This document shows positions 8,975 through 17,395 of a DNA stretch of 64,000 nucleotides, piece after piece. Location of the stretch: positions 1 through 64,000 of the forward strand of contig JACKPA010000010.1 in NCBI GenBank assembly GCA_024233865.1, given 5' to 3'. Within the stretch, counting starts at the first letter, position 1, and every line of letters begins with the position of its first letter. Made by a program: the position numbers and the translations under genes. Source of the DNA: Leptospiraceae bacterium (lineage in GTDB: Bacteria > Spirochaetota > Leptospiria > Leptospirales > Leptospiraceae). The notes beneath the pieces are model-generated. The model was given only the letters and a program-made list of their open reading frames with translations. It ran no database searches and was not told where the DNA came from.

Positions 8975-9538
8975 TTACACTATGATGAAGAAAGTGGTAC
9001 TGGTTTTTATGTCCTTCGAGATATTCCCTATAGTATTAATAAAGAAAAAGCAGAAACTTATTTAGCTGACTTTGGAGTAAGTGATGATGAGAAAAAAACT
9101 ATTTTAAGTTTTTATAAATACGATGAAACATTTCAATTGTACAATCTTATTGAGGAAATTTCAGAAGAAGATGTCGTTCGTCTTCAAAATATTATGGGAA
9201 AAAGAAATATACAAATTTCTGACGGGACAAGGAGGTAATTATCTGAAATTTTCATTAAGACCACACGAATTAAAGCTTCTGAACGATTTATAGATATAGG
9301 ATGTGGAAAAGGAGTTCCTGGACTTAGGTTAGTTGAAGCTAAAAAATGTCAATTGGATGGAGTTACAGCAAGTAAAGAACAACTTTACTTATATGATTTA
9401 GATAGATATAAAAGCTGGCTGCAAAAAGAAAAAGGAGAAGAAGCTTATAATTACTTGAAAGAAAGAGCTACTAAATGGGCAACAATGAGAGAAACTGTAT
9501 TAGGTTATGCTCTTATAGTTGCAAAAGTAAAAAAATAA
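8975..9538 (+). pseudogene. decayed SAM-dependent methyltransferase remnant
   Basis: One frame runs from 8975 to 9538 with an in-frame TAA at 9236 and no ATG. After the stop it encodes ERFIDIGCGKGVPGLRL, a methyltransferase motif I (SAM-binding glycine loop), followed by a strand ending LDGVTAS, then jumps directly to a C-terminal-looking helix and ends KKK at 9538. The middle of the methyltransferase fold is missing, so I read this as a gene with an internal deletion and a stop. It lies between site B and the IS1182-type copy 2. Confidence 0.5.
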
Positions 9539-9625
9539 TTTATATATATTACTAAGGTTTTATAAAAATGCAAACTTTGATGGCGTCACTGCAAAAAGGT
9601 ATAACAAGAAATAACAAGAAAAAGT

Positions 9626-10995
9626 CTAATTCTAACGGATTCTGCGCGTAACCCATTTATATAAAAAAAATGTTGAAAATGCGCCCCTCAATAATAAATT
9701 ATTATTTTAACCACAAAATATTAAAAATAAAGAGGGACACATGGAAAAGAATAAAAAAGGTGCAAAATCTATTTGTCTACCATTTTCTGATAAATCAAAT
9801 TATAAATCTATTTTTTTTGATAATGAAAAATTGAGAACATTTATAAATAATCTTTACAATTTACATCCGGAATTATTTCCAAAGGATTTTGAAAGAGGTT
9901 TTATTTTTAGAGGTTCAACAGAATGTTCAAAAAAGCAGAATAGTTTTCAAATGAGACGAATAGAATTGAAAGCAAGTGAAGAAGTTTATCAAATCCGTCC
10001 ATCGTTTATGATGCCATACATGGTAGCTTACACAAATGATATTGAAAAAGCTGTATACCTGATGCGTTTTGGTGTTCCATTTTATGCTTTAACTTATGTT
10101 TTTGGTCATAATGATATGTATTGGTACAGAATCCATAATTCATTTGGTCGAAACCCAATAGTAGGAACTACGGTAAAAAGTCCGGAAAAGTTACCAGTGC
10201 ATACTTTAGCAGATGAAAAGCATACTTGGCTTAAAAAGACTAAAGTATTTATTGCTACAATTGTTGGAAAAGGCTGTATATTGGGAGCAGAAGTAGTAAA
10301 GAGTGCTAGTGAAATTGATTTGACTGAAGGTTATTCTATCTTCAAAGAAGAAGCACAAAATCTAAAACCGGATTACGAACCAACAACATTCAACACTGAT
10401 GGTTGGGGAGGAACAAAGAAAGCATTGAAGTCTTTGTTTCCAGATACAACCTTAATACAATGTTTTTTACATTCCTTTATAAAGATTCGTGACCGTTGTA
10501 AAAGTGCAAAAGATGTTTTATCAATTATTCGAGAGAAAGTATGGGATTTATATCATGCAGAAACAACTGCTCAATTTTCACAAAGATTAAGGCATCTAAA
10601 AAAATGGGCACAAGATAATGTTCCGGTAGAAGCAGCAAAAGAAAAATTACTTGAACTTTGTGACAAAGGTAATCTTTTTAAGATAGCATATAAATTCAAG
10701 GGTTGCCATAGAACTAGTAATGCCTTGGATAGACTTATGAATTATCAAGATAGAATACTTTATGGAATGAAATATTTTCATCGAACAATTGAAAGTGCAA
10801 AATTGTATTCAAGAGCTATGGCTTTGTTATGGAATTTTCATCCTTATTCATCAAGATTGAAATATAAAGGAAATAGAATTTCTCCTTTTGCTGATTTGAA
10901 TGGTTTTATTTACCATGAAAATTGGTTGCATAATATGCTCGTTGCTTCTTCACTTGGAGGGTTTAGATAGCTCGCACAGAAAAAGGTAGAATTAG
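9626..10995 (+). mobile_element. MULE-like insertion sequence nested in IS1182-type copy 2 (1370 bp)
   Basis: The element is bounded by imperfect inverted repeats that start CTAATTCTA on both sides and extend about 24 bases (TTCTGCGCG versus TTCTGTGCGAG inward). An 8-bp target duplication GAAAAAGT is exact at 9618-9625 and 10996-11003. It lies in the 5' leader of the host IS, between its left end and its transposase start. Terminal repeats of about 24 bp with 8-bp duplications are typical of IS256/ISH6-type elements. Confidence 0.88.
9741..10970 (+). CDS. MULE/IS256-like DDE transposase of nested element
   Basis: A 409-residue protein filling its element. Catalytic candidates are D158 in HTLADEKHTWL and D220 in FNTDGWGGTKKAL, followed by C241-x-x-H244 (QCFLHSF), a C/D-x-x-H motif typical of MULE and IS256-type transposases; the final glutamate would lie in the C-terminal third. 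The 8-bp duplication and 24-bp repeats around it support this class. ATG preceded by AGAGGGA at 9731-9737. Appears intact. Confidence 0.82.
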   Translation: MEKNKKGAKSICLPFSDKSNYKSIFFDNEKLRTFINNLYNLHPELFPKDFERGFIFRGSTECSKKQNSFQMRRIELKASEEVYQIRPSFMMPYMVAYTNDIEKAVYLMRFGVPFYALTYVFGHNDMYWYRIHNSFGRNPIVGTTVKSPEKLPVHTLADEKHTWLKKTKVFIATIVGKGCILGAEVVKSASEIDLTEGYSIFKEEAQNLKPDYEPTTFNTDGWGGTKKALKSLFPDTTLIQCFLHSFIKIRDRCKSAKDVLSIIREKVWDLYHAETTAQFSQRLRHLKKWAQDNVPVEAAKEKLLELCDKGNLFKIAYKFKGCHRTSNALDRLMNYQDRILYGMKYFHRTIESAKLYSRAMALLWNFHPYSSRLKYKGNRISPFADLNGFIYHENWLHNMLVASSLGGFR

Positions 10996-11048
10996 GAAAA
11001 AGTTGAAATAAATCTTCAATCCTGTAAATGTGACATAAGGGGATAGCT

Positions 11049-12710
11049 ATGTTTCGAAAAAACCAGAAACACCTACAACAGAAATTTTTCAATCCAGAAA
11101 GTAACATGAACTCAACACTTCGAGGCTTTCTAAAAAAGCATTGGTCAGCATATTTTTACGAAAACATATTTCTCAATATAGATGAAGAAGTATTTGCTCC
11201 CCTGTACAGTAACAATATGAGTCGTCCCAATGTTCCAGTAAACATACTATTCTCCTTAGAAATATTAAAAGAAATGCACAATCTAACAGACCTTCAACTA
11301 TATGAGAACTATTTATTGAATTATGCATATCAAAGAGCGTTTGGAATCCAAGATATAAACGAATATACCTTTTGCATAAGAACACTTTATAACTTTCGTG
11401 CTACAGTAGCAAAATATGAATATGAAAACAATGTAGACTTCTTTGAAACAGTGTTCAAAGACCATCGTGATATTATTATTAAGGAAATGGGAATTCACAC
11501 AGATTTACAGAGATGTGACTCTACTCAAATAAGGGCAAACATCAAAAGGATGAGTCGTTTTACATTGTTCCATAAGACCTTAAGTAATTTATTGATAGAA
11601 ATAAAGAAGTATGAACCAAATTGTATTTCCAAAGAATTGCATTCCTTAATAGAAACCAATGAAGATGGTGAATACCATCGTTTAAGAAAGCATGAGATAG
11701 AAGAGAAGTTAAAATATTTATCAGAGCAGTTATACATTCATGTTACAAGATGGAAAGATGATAAAAGAATTAATGCTACTTCATCCTACAAAAATGCGAA
11801 AAGATTATTAGCAGAACAGTGCATTGTAAAACAAGAAAAGGTAGAGATATTAACTCCAAATGAAATCAAATCTGGTTCAATGCAGAATCCATCAGACCCA
11901 GACGCGACTTACCGAACCAAGAATGAAGAAAAACATTTTGGTTATGTATGTCACAGTTCAGAGACCTGCTCTGAAAAGAACGCATTTCAAGTAATAACGG
12001 ACGTTGTAGTAGAAAAGAATATAGTAGATGATAGTGATTTATTGGAAGAAAGTCTGGAAGATTTGAAAGAAGAGACAGGTTTGGAGACGATGATAACGGA
12101 CGGAGGGTATCCATCCGAAGGGGTAAGAGAAACAGCTAATAAATTCGATGTAAATATTGTATCCACAAATGTTCGTGGAAAGAGCCCAGAAGAAGGGAAT
12201 TTGAATAGCAATGATTTTGAATATGATGAATCAGGTCTAATAGAATCTTGTCCAATGGGCGAGCGACCAACAAGTCAAAAATTGAAAGATGGTGATTTGG
12301 TAGCAAACTTCGATTTTAAAATTTGTGCGAATTGTCCCTTGGGTAAAGATTGTATAGCATTATCAAAAAATCAATCACGTTTAGTAGTAGATGAAAACCG
12401 AAGATGGTTGGATAATAGAGAGGATAATTATTACACCCCGGAATATCAAGAATTGTGTAATCTCCGTCCAGCAGTGGAAGGTCTGATGGAGAAGTTAAAA
12501 CCTATGTGGAAAAATGGGCGAACACGTTTTCGAGGATTAAAAAAGGTGCGAAATAGGATGGTTTTAAGGGGAATTGGGTTGAATTTTAGACGATATAGCA
12601 GTTGGAAACTGATCCAACTATATAAAAATCTGTCAAAATCTTTCTCGAAATTTATTTTTGAAATATCTTGCCATTTCAGGGTCGAAAATCACTTTGCCTT
12701 TTTGCGGTGA
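11049..12710 (+). CDS. IS1182-family transposase, copy 2
   Basis: 553 residues, identical in translation to the copies at 6613 and 14917, with D157, D351 and E477 intact. Its coding region is undamaged, but the nested MULE-like element sits 53 bases upstream of the start and separates it from the left end of its own IS, so expression may now come from the nested element. ATG follows AAGGGGATAGCT. Confidence 0.95.
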   Translation: MFRKNQKHLQQKFFNPESNMNSTLRGFLKKHWSAYFYENIFLNIDEEVFAPLYSNNMSRPNVPVNILFSLEILKEMHNLTDLQLYENYLLNYAYQRAFGIQDINEYTFCIRTLYNFRATVAKYEYENNVDFFETVFKDHRDIIIKEMGIHTDLQRCDSTQIRANIKRMSRFTLFHKTLSNLLIEIKKYEPNCISKELHSLIETNEDGEYHRLRKHEIEEKLKYLSEQLYIHVTRWKDDKRINATSSYKNAKRLLAEQCIVKQEKVEILTPNEIKSGSMQNPSDPDATYRTKNEEKHFGYVCHSSETCSEKNAFQVITDVVVEKNIVDDSDLLEESLEDLKEETGLETMITDGGYPSEGVRETANKFDVNIVSTNVRGKSPEEGNLNSNDFEYDESGLIESCPMGERPTSQKLKDGDLVANFDFKICANCPLGKDCIALSKNQSRLVVDENRRWLDNREDNYYTPEYQELCNLRPAVEGLMEKLKPMWKNGRTRFRGLKKVRNRMVLRGIGLNFRRYSSWKLIQLYKNLSKSFSKFIFEISCHFRVENHFAFLR

Positions 12711-12968
12711 CGTCATATAAATCAAGAAAAAATTAATAAATAATTTAATATTTAGGAAATAAAATTAAAATTTTGCAATAATCCAACCATGGTATAGATG
12801 ATAAAAATCTATGTATTTTGAGGGTTTTTTCTAATTCGTAAGAATTTTATATTGCATTAATTTTAAACTTTGAGTAATTTATATAGCAAATTAATATTGA
12901 AAGTATTCCACCTTTTTTAATGAAATTTATATACAAAATTCTTAACTTAAGTAAATACTATATGAAAA

Positions 12969-13192
12969 CTAACGCACGTCACCTAACTAAGCGTGCCCAC
13001 TGCGGAAGTGAACCATATTGGAAGTTGTTCCCTTCCTTGCACTGAGAGAGCCTTTAATCCTCCAAGCAAGTGTTGTACCTTCGTTCGATTGGAAATTACT
13101 CAGTCACAACACTTGCAGTGGAATAAGCTTCATTGCTCAGTGAAATTGGCTATCGCCAACTTCGGGCACGCTTTAACGTTGTGTGCCGTTTC
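12969..13192. repeat. attC-like foldable site C (224 bp)
   Basis: Begins CTAACGCACGTCACCTAAC (RYYYAAC as ACCTAAC) and ends TTTAACGTTGTGTGCCGTTTC. The outer stem AAGCGTGCCC (12989-12998) pairs perfectly with GGGCACGCTT (13164-13173), but differs from the stem of D (GAGCATACCC/GGGTATGCTC): both strands changed together. The terminal arm is TTGGC-TATC-GCCAA where B and D have TGCCG-AAG-CGGCA. It ends 2 bases from the stop of the 60-residue gene at 13195. The bases 12715-12968 hold nothing I can support. Confidence 0.62.
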
Positions 13193-13194
13193 TT

Positions 13195-13377
13195 TTATAT
13201 TTCTATATCACATAATTTTGATACATCTTCTAAATATTCCTTTTTCTCTATCGGTGTTAGATTTTTCCACCAATTCATAGATTCAATTTTATTTTGTTCT
13301 ATGGATTTTTGCATTTTTTTTACTGAGTCTTTCTTATATTCCTTAGTAAACCGACTTATATCTTTTTTATCACTCAT
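13195..13377 (-). CDS. 60-residue protein translationally coupled to ADP-ribosyltransferase gene
   Basis: A small basic, mostly helical protein (begins MSDKKDISRFTKEYKKDSVK, contains NWWKNLTPIEKKEYLEDV). I do not recognise it. Its ATG overlaps the stop of the upstream ADP-ribosyltransferase-like gene (ATGA), and GGAGGAA sits just before it inside that gene, so the two are translated together. Position right after a toxin-like gene makes it a candidate immunity or antitoxin partner, but size and composition would also fit a small DNA- or protein-binding accessory factor. Site C begins just downstream, as in an integron cassette. Confidence 0.65.
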   Translation of the reverse strand: MSDKKDISRFTKEYKKDSVKKMQKSIEQNKIESMNWWKNLTPIEKKEYLEDVSKLCDIEI

Positions 13378-14267
13378 ATTTCCTCCATGTATATCTCAAT
13401 AAAGTCTTTTTTTTGAATCATATCAATTATAATAAATTCCCTTTGAGGTTGAATTATTGCTTCTTGTGTTTTTTCTCTCCATCTTAATTTAGTAACATTT
13501 TTAGCATTTTTAGGATTTATATAGAACAAAACCAATCTTTCATCTTCTCTAATTTTTCCCCTGCTTTTTGTCATATATTCAAAACCATCAATAAACCTTA
13601 ATCCAACTGAAGTAAAAAAATTAAACTTATAAGGAATATTATTCTTCATGCATTCCTCTAATTTTAATAATTTTTTTAAATTTAATGTTCCGCCTCTATA
13701 AACTGTTGTTCCATAAGGAATTGATGGTAGTTTATCTAATGCTGAATTAAGAATTTTATAATATGTCTCAGTATATTTAGAAAATTTATTTGATTTAACA
13801 TCAGAATTTATCTTTCTGTATCCCCATTTTAAAGAATAATGATAAATTGTTAGTGCTTCTAATATTGATAATTTGCCAAGGTGATCAAAATAATCTGGAT
13901 TTTTCCTAATATGTTCTTTAAACATACTAAATGATTTTTGAAATTGATGATTTTTAAAAAAATAAGGATATTGTCTAACAACTTTTTTCTCATAAATACT
14001 TAAATATTGTTTTCGAGTTTTATTTTCCTTACCTTTTGGTTGCTTTATAAATGTAGGATATTTATAAAGAGGTTTTTGTCCAGGTCGTTCTTTCTTCCAT
14101 AAATATTTATGAGTGTTTTTCGCTTTTTGAAATTTCTTAATCTTTTCAATTATAACGTCAATTCCAGTTAATTCTGATTGTAATTCTTCTTCAAATTGTT
14201 TTAGTGTTATGGTAAGCTTTAACTTATCTATACTATTTTGGTTTTTCGCTTGATATTCAATATTCAT
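13374..14267 (-). CDS. putative ADP-ribosyltransferase toxin
   Basis: A 297-residue protein with a helical N-terminal half (1-180) and a C-terminal domain resembling R-S-E type ADP-ribosyltransferases, which transfer ADP-ribose from NAD+ to a protein. Seen: Y190-R191-G192 (VYRGGTL; the NAD-binding Arg), F217-F-T-S220 (the STS-loop position), and TQEAIIQPQREFI at 267-279, which aligns with the ExE-V-L-P block, with E269 as catalytic candidate. The preceding Glu/Gln of the ExE motif is a Thr, so specificity is uncertain. No signal peptide: it may act inside cells or be injected. First of a coupled pair with the 60-residue gene. Confidence 0.6.
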   Translation of the reverse strand: MNIEYQAKNQNSIDKLKLTITLKQFEEELQSELTGIDVIIEKIKKFQKAKNTHKYLWKKERPGQKPLYKYPTFIKQPKGKENKTRKQYLSIYEKKVVRQYPYFFKNHQFQKSFSMFKEHIRKNPDYFDHLGKLSILEALTIYHYSLKWGYRKINSDVKSNKFSKYTETYYKILNSALDKLPSIPYGTTVYRGGTLNLKKLLKLEECMKNNIPYKFNFFTSVGLRFIDGFEYMTKSRGKIREDERLVLFYINPKNAKNVTKLRWREKTQEAIIQPQREFIIIDMIQKKDFIEIYMEEI

Positions 14268-14912
14268 AAAAGCGGTTAATCAAATAATATTAGATTTGTC
14301 AACTAAAATATTTTTAATTATACTATTTTATCTTGATTTTTTTGATATTTTTTCAATTTCATCCTTAGTTCATTTCTCAATGGTTTTACATTTTTAGTTT
14401 TCCATTTCTTTATTGATTCTAAAAAATATATTACAATTACTGATCCCCTATCATAACCATAATTTTCTTCAATATCAGTCATACTTAACATTGCATTTAA
14501 ATATGGTTCCATTTCTGGTATATTTATATTGTCGAAACTAGCACATTGTAAAAAGTCAAAAGCTATTACATTTAAAGGACGTTCTCCTTTTTGAACAAAA
14601 GAAGGACTATAATTCTTTGCCAATTCAAATGATTGAAAAGGAGCAAAAGCTAACCCATTTCCGTCAACGGTTTCGTCCCAAAGATAGCCAGCTATATAAC
14701 TATTTGTATCAATTTGAATATGGTCTTGAACTTCAACAAAAATTATTTTATCGGAACTATCAATATAATATTTTTCATAATTATTTTTTAGATCAATTAA
14801 AGTAGGTGTATTTGGTAAATTATGAATGAATTTTTCAAATTCCATAATGCTATAATCAAAAGTTGCTAAGGTTGGAATATTTAGAAAAACCTTGGCAGTA
14901 ACAGAAATATAT

Positions 14913-16667
14913 GACGTCACCGCAAAAAGGCAAAGTGATTTTCGACCCTGAAATGGCAAGATATTTCAAAAATAAATTTCGAGAAAGATTTTGACAGATT
15001 TTTATATAGTTGGATCAGTTTCCAACTGCTATATCGTCTAAAATTCAACCCAATTCCCCTTAAAACCATCCTATTTCGCACCTTTTTTAATCCTCGAAAA
15101 CGTGTTCGCCCATTTTTCCACATAGGTTTTAACTTCTCCATCAGACCTTCCACTGCTGGACGGAGATTACACAATTCTTGATATTCCGGGGTGTAATAAT
15201 TATCCTCTCTATTATCCAACCATCTTCGGTTTTCATCTACTACTAAACGTGATTGATTTTTTGATAATGCTATACAATCTTTACCCAAGGGACAATTCGC
15301 ACAAATTTTAAAATCGAAGTTTGCTACCAAATCACCATCTTTCAATTTTTGACTTGTTGGTCGCTCGCCCATTGGACAAGATTCTATTAGACCTGATTCA
15401 TCATATTCAAAATCATTGCTATTCAAATTCCCTTCTTCTGGGCTCTTTCCACGAACATTTGTGGATACAATATTTACATCGAATTTATTAGCTGTTTCTC
15501 TTACCCCTTCGGATGGATACCCTCCGTCCGTTATCATCGTCTCCAAACCTGTCTCTTCTTTCAAATCTTCCAGACTTTCTTCCAATAAATCACTATCATC
15601 TACTATATTCTTTTCTACTACAACGTCCGTTATTACTTGAAATGCGTTCTTTTCAGAGCAGGTCTCTGAACTGTGACATACATAACCAAAATGTTTTTCT
15701 TCATTCTTGGTTCGGTAAGTCGCGTCTGGGTCTGATGGATTCTGCATTGAACCAGATTTGATTTCATTTGGAGTTAATATCTCTACCTTTTCTTGTTTTA
15801 CAATGCACTGTTCTGCTAATAATCTTTTCGCATTTTTGTAGGATGAAGTAGCATTAATTCTTTTATCATCTTTCCATCTTGTAACATGAATGTATAACTG
15901 CTCTGATAAATATTTTAACTTCTCTTCTATCTCATGCTTTCTTAAACGATGGTATTCACCATCTTCATTGGTTTCTATTAAGGAATGCAATTCTTTGGAA
16001 ATACAATTTGGTTCATACTTCTTTATTTCTATCAATAAATTACTTAAGGTCTTATGGAACAATGTAAAACGACTCATCCTTTTGATGTTTGCCCTTATTT
16101 GAGTAGAGTCACATCTCTGTAAATCTGTGTGAATTCCCATTTCCTTAATAATAATATCACGATGGTCTTTGAACACTGTTTCAAAGAAGTCTACATTGTT
16201 TTCATATTCATATTTTGCTACTGTAGCACGAAAGTTATAAAGTGTTCTTATGCAAAAGGTATATTCGTTTATATCTTGGATTCCAAACGCTCTTTGATAT
16301 GCATAATTCAATAAATAGTTCTCATATAGTTGAAGGTCTGTTAGATTGTGCATTTCTTTTAATATTTCTAAGGAGAATAGTATGTTTACTGGAACATTGG
16401 GACGACTCATATTGTTACTGTACAGGGGAGCAAATACTTCTTCATCTATATTGAGAAATATGTTTTCGTAAAAATATGCTGACCAATGCTTTTTTAGAAA
16501 GCCTCGAAGTGTTGAGTTCATGTTACTTTCTGGATTGAAAAATTTCTGTTGTAGGTGTTTCTGGTTTTTTCGAAACATAGCTATCCCCTTATGTCACATT
16601 TACAGGATTGAAGATTTATTTCAACTTTTTCTTGTTATTTCTTGTTATACCTTTTTGCAGTGACGCC
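14913..16667 (-). mobile_element. IS1182-type insertion sequence, copy 3 (1755 bp)
   Basis: Same terminal repeats and length as copy 1. Flanks are AATATAT on the left and ATATATT on the right. Only a 6-bp duplication (ATATAT) restores the frame of the interrupted gene, which fixes the duplication length. Confidence 0.93.
14917..16578 (-). CDS. IS1182-family transposase, copy 3
   Basis: 553 residues, identical in translation to the copies at 6613 and 11049, with catalytic D157, D351, E477. It lies inside, and on the same strand as, the gene it interrupts; an open frame starting within the IS continues into the 3' part of the broken gene, so a fused read-through product of the 3' part is conceivable but would lack its native N-terminus. 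Confidence 0.95.
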   Translation of the reverse strand: MFRKNQKHLQQKFFNPESNMNSTLRGFLKKHWSAYFYENIFLNIDEEVFAPLYSNNMSRPNVPVNILFSLEILKEMHNLTDLQLYENYLLNYAYQRAFGIQDINEYTFCIRTLYNFRATVAKYEYENNVDFFETVFKDHRDIIIKEMGIHTDLQRCDSTQIRANIKRMSRFTLFHKTLSNLLIEIKKYEPNCISKELHSLIETNEDGEYHRLRKHEIEEKLKYLSEQLYIHVTRWKDDKRINATSSYKNAKRLLAEQCIVKQEKVEILTPNEIKSGSMQNPSDPDATYRTKNEEKHFGYVCHSSETCSEKNAFQVITDVVVEKNIVDDSDLLEESLEDLKEETGLETMITDGGYPSEGVRETANKFDVNIVSTNVRGKSPEEGNLNSNDFEYDESGLIESCPMGERPTSQKLKDGDLVANFDFKICANCPLGKDCIALSKNQSRLVVDENRRWLDNREDNYYTPEYQELCNLRPAVEGLMEKLKPMWKNGRTRFRGLKKVRNRMVLRGIGLNFRRYSSWKLIQLYKNLSKSFSKFIFEISCHFRVENHFAFLR

Positions 16668-16834
16668 ATATATTCTTGATAATTGAATGTAATTTGTCCG
16701 ATTATAAAATTCTGAAAATAGAAAAAAGTTCCTTTATTATACTTTTTTAGTAACTCAACACCTAAATCTGGTAATGGATTGTTCATAAATCATCTCTTAT
16801 TTCATAATTTTTTTTGTTCAAAGTAAAGTTTATG

Positions 16835-17056
16835 GAAATGGCACACAACGTTAGAGCATACCCGACGTGCCGCTTCGGCATGTCACCGAGCAAGTAAGCC
16901 CATTCCACTGCAAGTGCTGTGACTGAGTGGCTTCCAATCTTGCGAAGGCACAACACTTGCCATGGAGAACTAAGCCTTTCTCGGTGCAAGGAAGTGAGAA
17001 GCTCCAATCCGACTCACTTCCGCAGTGGGTATGCTCAGTTAGGCGATGTGCGTTAG
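16835..17056. repeat. attC-like foldable site D (222 bp)
   Basis: Begins GAAATGGCACACAACGTTAG and ends CTCAGTTAGGC then GATGTGCGTTAG (R' as GTTAGGC; the TTAGGC...GCGTTAG pair resembles the end of Vibrio-type attC sites). The outer stem GAGCATACCC (16854-16863) pairs perfectly with GGGTATGCTC (17027-17036). The internal arms are those of B and C in reverse order, so D is inverted relative to both. The gene group 17104-18491 ends just to its right. Confidence 0.62.
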
Positions 17057-17103
17057 TCACTTTTCTCTCATACTTTATTAAAAAAATGTAAAATTTATAA
17101 CTT

Positions 17104-17382
17104 TTATTTACATACCATTATTCCTGGTATTTGAGCCAAACCACAAATTACAAGACAATATGCATAGGTATCCTTACAATAGAAATTAGAACCTGGTTTT
17201 TCACATTCAGTATTTGCTGCTATTATAATATAGCAATAAGGTCTAACTTTTTTTGCCTTCTCTTTTTCTTTTTGCTCCCTGGAAGATTCATCAATTGGTT
17301 CTAATGGGTTATTCAAACAATTGTAAAACAATAAAAATATTAGACATGTTGGTAATTTAAACAGCTCTATTAACTTTCTCAT
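17104..17382 (-). CDS. small cysteine-containing lipoprotein (92 aa)
   Basis: A 92-residue protein with a hydrophobic signal ending FLLFYNC, a loose lipobox, then a charged linker (EQKEKEKAKKV) and six further cysteines (C50, C60, C69, C75, C80, C91). The cysteine content suggests disulphide bonds in the periplasm or on the surface. I do not recognise a family. Last gene of a four-gene minus-strand group whose 3' end faces site D, 48 bases away. Confidence 0.6.
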   Translation of the reverse strand: MRKLIELFKLPTCLIFLLFYNCLNNPLEPIDESSREQKEKEKAKKVRPYCYIIIAANTECEKPGSNFYCKDTYAYCLVICGLAQIPGIMVCK

Positions 17383-17395
17383 TTTGTTTATCCTT

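Larger units (their letters stand above)
9582..12714 (+). mobile_element. IS1182-type insertion sequence, copy 2, interrupted by a nested element
   Basis: The left terminal repeat GGCGTCACTGCAAAAAGG begins at 9582 and the right one ends at 12714. The span is 3133 bases; removing the nested element (1370) and one 8-bp duplication leaves 1755, exactly the length of the other two copies. Flanking bases differ (TTTGAT on the left, ATATAA on the right), unlike the matched ATATAT flanks of copies 1 and 3, so one side has been rearranged or deleted. Confidence 0.9.
14318..16786 (-). pseudogene. unknown gene split by IS1182-type copy 3
   Basis: The 5' part runs from an ATG at 16786 (MNNPLPDLGVELLKKYNKG...) to 16668 and the 3' part from 14912 to 14318. 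Joining them after removing the IS and one copy of ATATAT restores a single frame across the junction (...NYQEY|ISVTAKV...), giving a protein of about 237 residues. I do not recognise the family; it is acidic and soluble-looking, with no signal peptide. It precedes the ADP-ribosyltransferase-like gene on the same strand with a 50-base gap, so it may have been part of the same toxin/immunity group. Confidence 0.8.

Noticed and set aside
9582..16667. Inversion of the segment between IS copies 2 and 3 as the cause of the opposite orientation of site C
   Set aside because: Both halves of the gene cut by copy 3 are in the same orientation with matching 6-bp duplications, so that segment has not flipped since copy 3 inserted.
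4770..17056. Composite transposon formed by the IS copies
   Set aside because: The three IS1182-type copies have their own target duplications (1 and 3) and no shared outer duplication; they look like independent insertions.
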